A stretch of DNA of 64,000 nucleotides from an uncultured Siphonobacter sp. (GTDB taxonomy: Bacteria; Bacteroidota; Bacteroidia; Cytophagales; Spirosomataceae): assembly GCA_913775095.1 (NCBI GenBank), contig CAJYIW010000026.1, positions 124,001-188,000 of the forward strand. Reading direction: 5' to 3'. How positions within the stretch are numbered: the first letter of the stretch is position 1; each line of letters begins with the position of its first letter. Below are positions 62,470 to 64,000 of this stretch, one piece after another. The position numbers were made by a program, and so were the translations under genes. The notes beneath the pieces are model-generated. The model searched no databases. It was not told the DNA's origin and worked only from the letters and a program-made list of their open reading frames with translations.

Positions 62470-64000
62470 ATGAATCGCTTTTTACCCCTGAGCCTTCTGG
62501 TTCTTATTCTGGCTTGTCAGGAAAAGGACAAAAAGGAAGCTCTTCCTGCCGACACGGGTCCATCTCTTTTTAAAGAACTCTCTACGGATCAGACGCACAT
62601 CGACTTTAGTAATACCTTATCTGAAGGATTGAATACTAATATTTTGATGTATGAATACTTCTACAACGGTGGGGGGGTAGCCGTTGGTGATCTGAATAAT
62701 GACGGTCGGGATGACTTGTACTTCACGGCTAATATGACTCCCAACAAACTGTACCTGAATCAGGGCAATTTACAGTTTAAAGATATTACGGATGCTTCGG
62801 GAGCCGCCGGCCGGCCCGGTCCCTGGAAAACGGGCGTGAGCATGGCTGATGTGAATGGCGACGGCAAGCTCGATATCTACGTGTGTTACTCAGGGAATGT
62901 ATCACCTGAGAACCGCACCAATCAGCTTTTCATTAATCAGGGTGTGGATGAGCAGGGAATCCCGCAGTTCAAAGAACTGGCTCGCGAGTATGGGCTTGAC
63001 CAGCCCGCTTATAGTACGCAGGGAGCTTTTTTCGATTATGATAAAGACGGTGATCTGGACCTGTTTTTACTAAATCATAATCCTAAATCTTTGCCCGTTC
63101 TAGATGAGGCTTCCACGAAAGAAATTCTTAAAAAGGAAGATCCCAGCGTTGGTTCCAGGTTGTTTGAGAACACCGGCAATCACTTCAGAGACGTAACGGC
63201 AAAGGCGGGCATCCAGAGTGCGTCCCTGTCGTATGGACTTGGAATCGGAATTTCAGATATTAATGGTGACGGCTGGCCGGATCTTTACATTGGTAATGAC
63301 TATGCCATCCCGGATTTTCTATACATCAACAATCAGGACGGAACTTTTCGCAATCAACTTCAGAGCTACGTACGGCATACGTCCCAATTCTCTATGGGTA
63401 ACGATATCGCCGATATCAATAACGACGCCCTTCCTGACATCTTTACGCTGGATATGTTACCCGAAGACAATCGCAGGCAAAAACTGTTGATGAGTGCGGA
63501 TAACTATGAAAAGTTTGAACTCAATCTGCGTTCGGGGTTCTATTACCAGTACATGCGAAACATGCTTCAGGTTAATAATGGAGATGGGAGTTTCAGCGAA
63601 GTCGGACAACTCGCGGGTATTTCCAACACCGACTGGAGCTGGGCTGCTTTGTTTGCGGATTATGATAACGACGGCTGGAAAGATCTCTTCATTTCCAACG
63701 GCTATCTACGGGACTACACCAACATGGATTTCCTGAAATACATGGGTGATTTTATGAAAAATCGCCAGGGTAATATTCACCGGCAGGATGTACTGACGCT
63801 GGTGCAGCAGATTCCGTCGTCTAATGTAACTAACTATCTGTTCAGAAATAATGGCAACATGACCTTTAGCAACGTCAGTTCGGCCTGGGGCATCAATCAA
63901 CCCCTTAATAGCAACGGAGCAGCGTATTCAGATCTGGACAACGACGGCGATCTGGACTTAATCGTCAATAATATTAACCATGCCGCCAGTGTGTACGAAA
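62470..64000 (+). CDS. FG-GAP/VCBS repeat lipoprotein, CRTAC1-like (incomplete at 3' end)
   Basis: 510 codons lie in the window and the frame runs off its end. The start MNRFLPLSLLVLILAC is a lipoprotein signal (Cys16). Repeated calcium-loop motifs follow through the whole sequence: DLNNDGRDDLY, DVNGDGKLDIY, DYDKDGDLDLF, DINGDGWPDLY, DINNDALPDIF, DYDNDGWKDLF, DLDNDGDLDLI. These form a seven-bladed beta-propeller of the FG-GAP/VCBS type, as in CRTAC1/ASPIC-UnbV proteins, which Bacteroidota often encode just after susCD and which have over 1000 residues. It is probably surface-exposed. No enzyme activity is evident. Confidence 0.9.
   Translation, partial: MNRFLPLSLLVLILACQEKDKKEALPADTGPSLFKELSTDQTHIDFSNTLSEGLNTNILMYEYFYNGGGVAVGDLNNDGRDDLYFTANMTPNKLYLNQGNLQFKDITDASGAAGRPGPWKTGVSMADVNGDGKLDIYVCYSGNVSPENRTNQLFINQGVDEQGIPQFKELAREYGLDQPAYSTQGAFFDYDKDGDLDLFLLNHNPKSLPVLDEASTKEILKKEDPSVGSRLFENTGNHFRDVTAKAGIQSASLSYGLGIGISDINGDGWPDLYIGNDYAIPDFLYINNQDGTFRNQLQSYVRHTSQFSMGNDIADINNDALPDIFTLDMLPEDNRRQKLLMSADNYEKFELNLRSGFYYQYMRNMLQVNNGDGSFSEVGQLAGISNTDWSWAALFADYDNDGWKDLFISNGYLRDYTNMDFLKYMGDFMKNRQGNIHRQDVLTLVQQIPSSNVTNYLFRNNGNMTFSNVSSAWGINQPLNSNGAAYSDLDNDGDLDLIVNNINHAASVYE

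Noticed and set aside
1-64000. tRNA or rRNA genes
   Set aside because: Intergenic regions were read for cloverleaf ends and conserved rRNA strings and none were found; a covariance search would be needed to exclude them fully.

Overview
The window reads as chromosomal DNA of a Bacteroidota member, most likely order Cytophagales (Spirosomataceae/Cytophagaceae-like). The grounds are three SusC/SusD outer-membrane uptake loci with FecR anti-sigma factors and ECF sigma factors, a DUF3467 protein, a fused GcvP, Bacteroidota-type promoters (TTTG, 17-23 bp, TAnnTTTG) and intergenic repeats typical of the group. The genus cannot be fixed from the sequence. No rRNA, tRNA, transposase, phage gene or CRISPR array was seen.

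Layout. 1-699: 3' end of a susD gene. 849-2297: lipoprotein thioredoxin. 2350-12616 (minus): uptake locus 1 (ECF sigma, FecR, SusC, SusD, two exported FAD oxidoreductases). 12835-15500: a Crp-family regulator with a DUF4260 gene, then a repeat-rich, AT-rich stretch with small orphan genes. 15619-22397: housekeeping genes (gcvP, a DUF3467 gene, purK, purE, a LysM protein). 22500-23279: candidate small RNA and a secreted protein. 23710-30067 (minus): uptake locus 2 (FecR, SusC, SusD; no sigma). 30284-36939: lhgO, a histidine phosphatase, menI, and an exported RraA-like protein / BASS transporter / exported enolase-superfamily enzyme group. 37006-37593: orphan ECF sigma. 38143-54690: branched-chain amino acid block in the order ilvL attenuator, ilvD, ilvB, ilvN, ilvC, ilvA, terminator, four accessory genes, leuC, four-helix-bundle ORF, leuD, GxxExxY ORF, leuB, leuL attenuator, leuA. 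54817-64000: uptake locus 3 (ECF sigma, FecR, SusC, SusD, FG-GAP repeat lipoprotein running off the end).

The clearest regulatory logic is two ribosome-mediated attenuators. Each has a consensus Bacteroidota promoter, a short leader peptide rich in Ile/Leu/Val or Leu, an antiterminator whose 5' arm holds the leader stop codon, and an overlapping intrinsic terminator. One precedes ilvD and the other leuA. Since this LeuA lacks the usual C-terminal regulatory domain, attenuation may carry much of the leucine control.

The second notable signal is in uptake loci 2 and 3. Between fecR and susC there is a probable antisense small RNA: its promoter lies on the susC start codon within a conserved CTCCCAAATnnATG block, and it ends at a terminator pointing away from susC. 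The third is a set of intergenic inverted repeats (TTTAGGG-type, GTTGTT-type, TTTGTGTCTT-type). Most are empty, but two flank small accessory ORFs inserted in the leu cluster.
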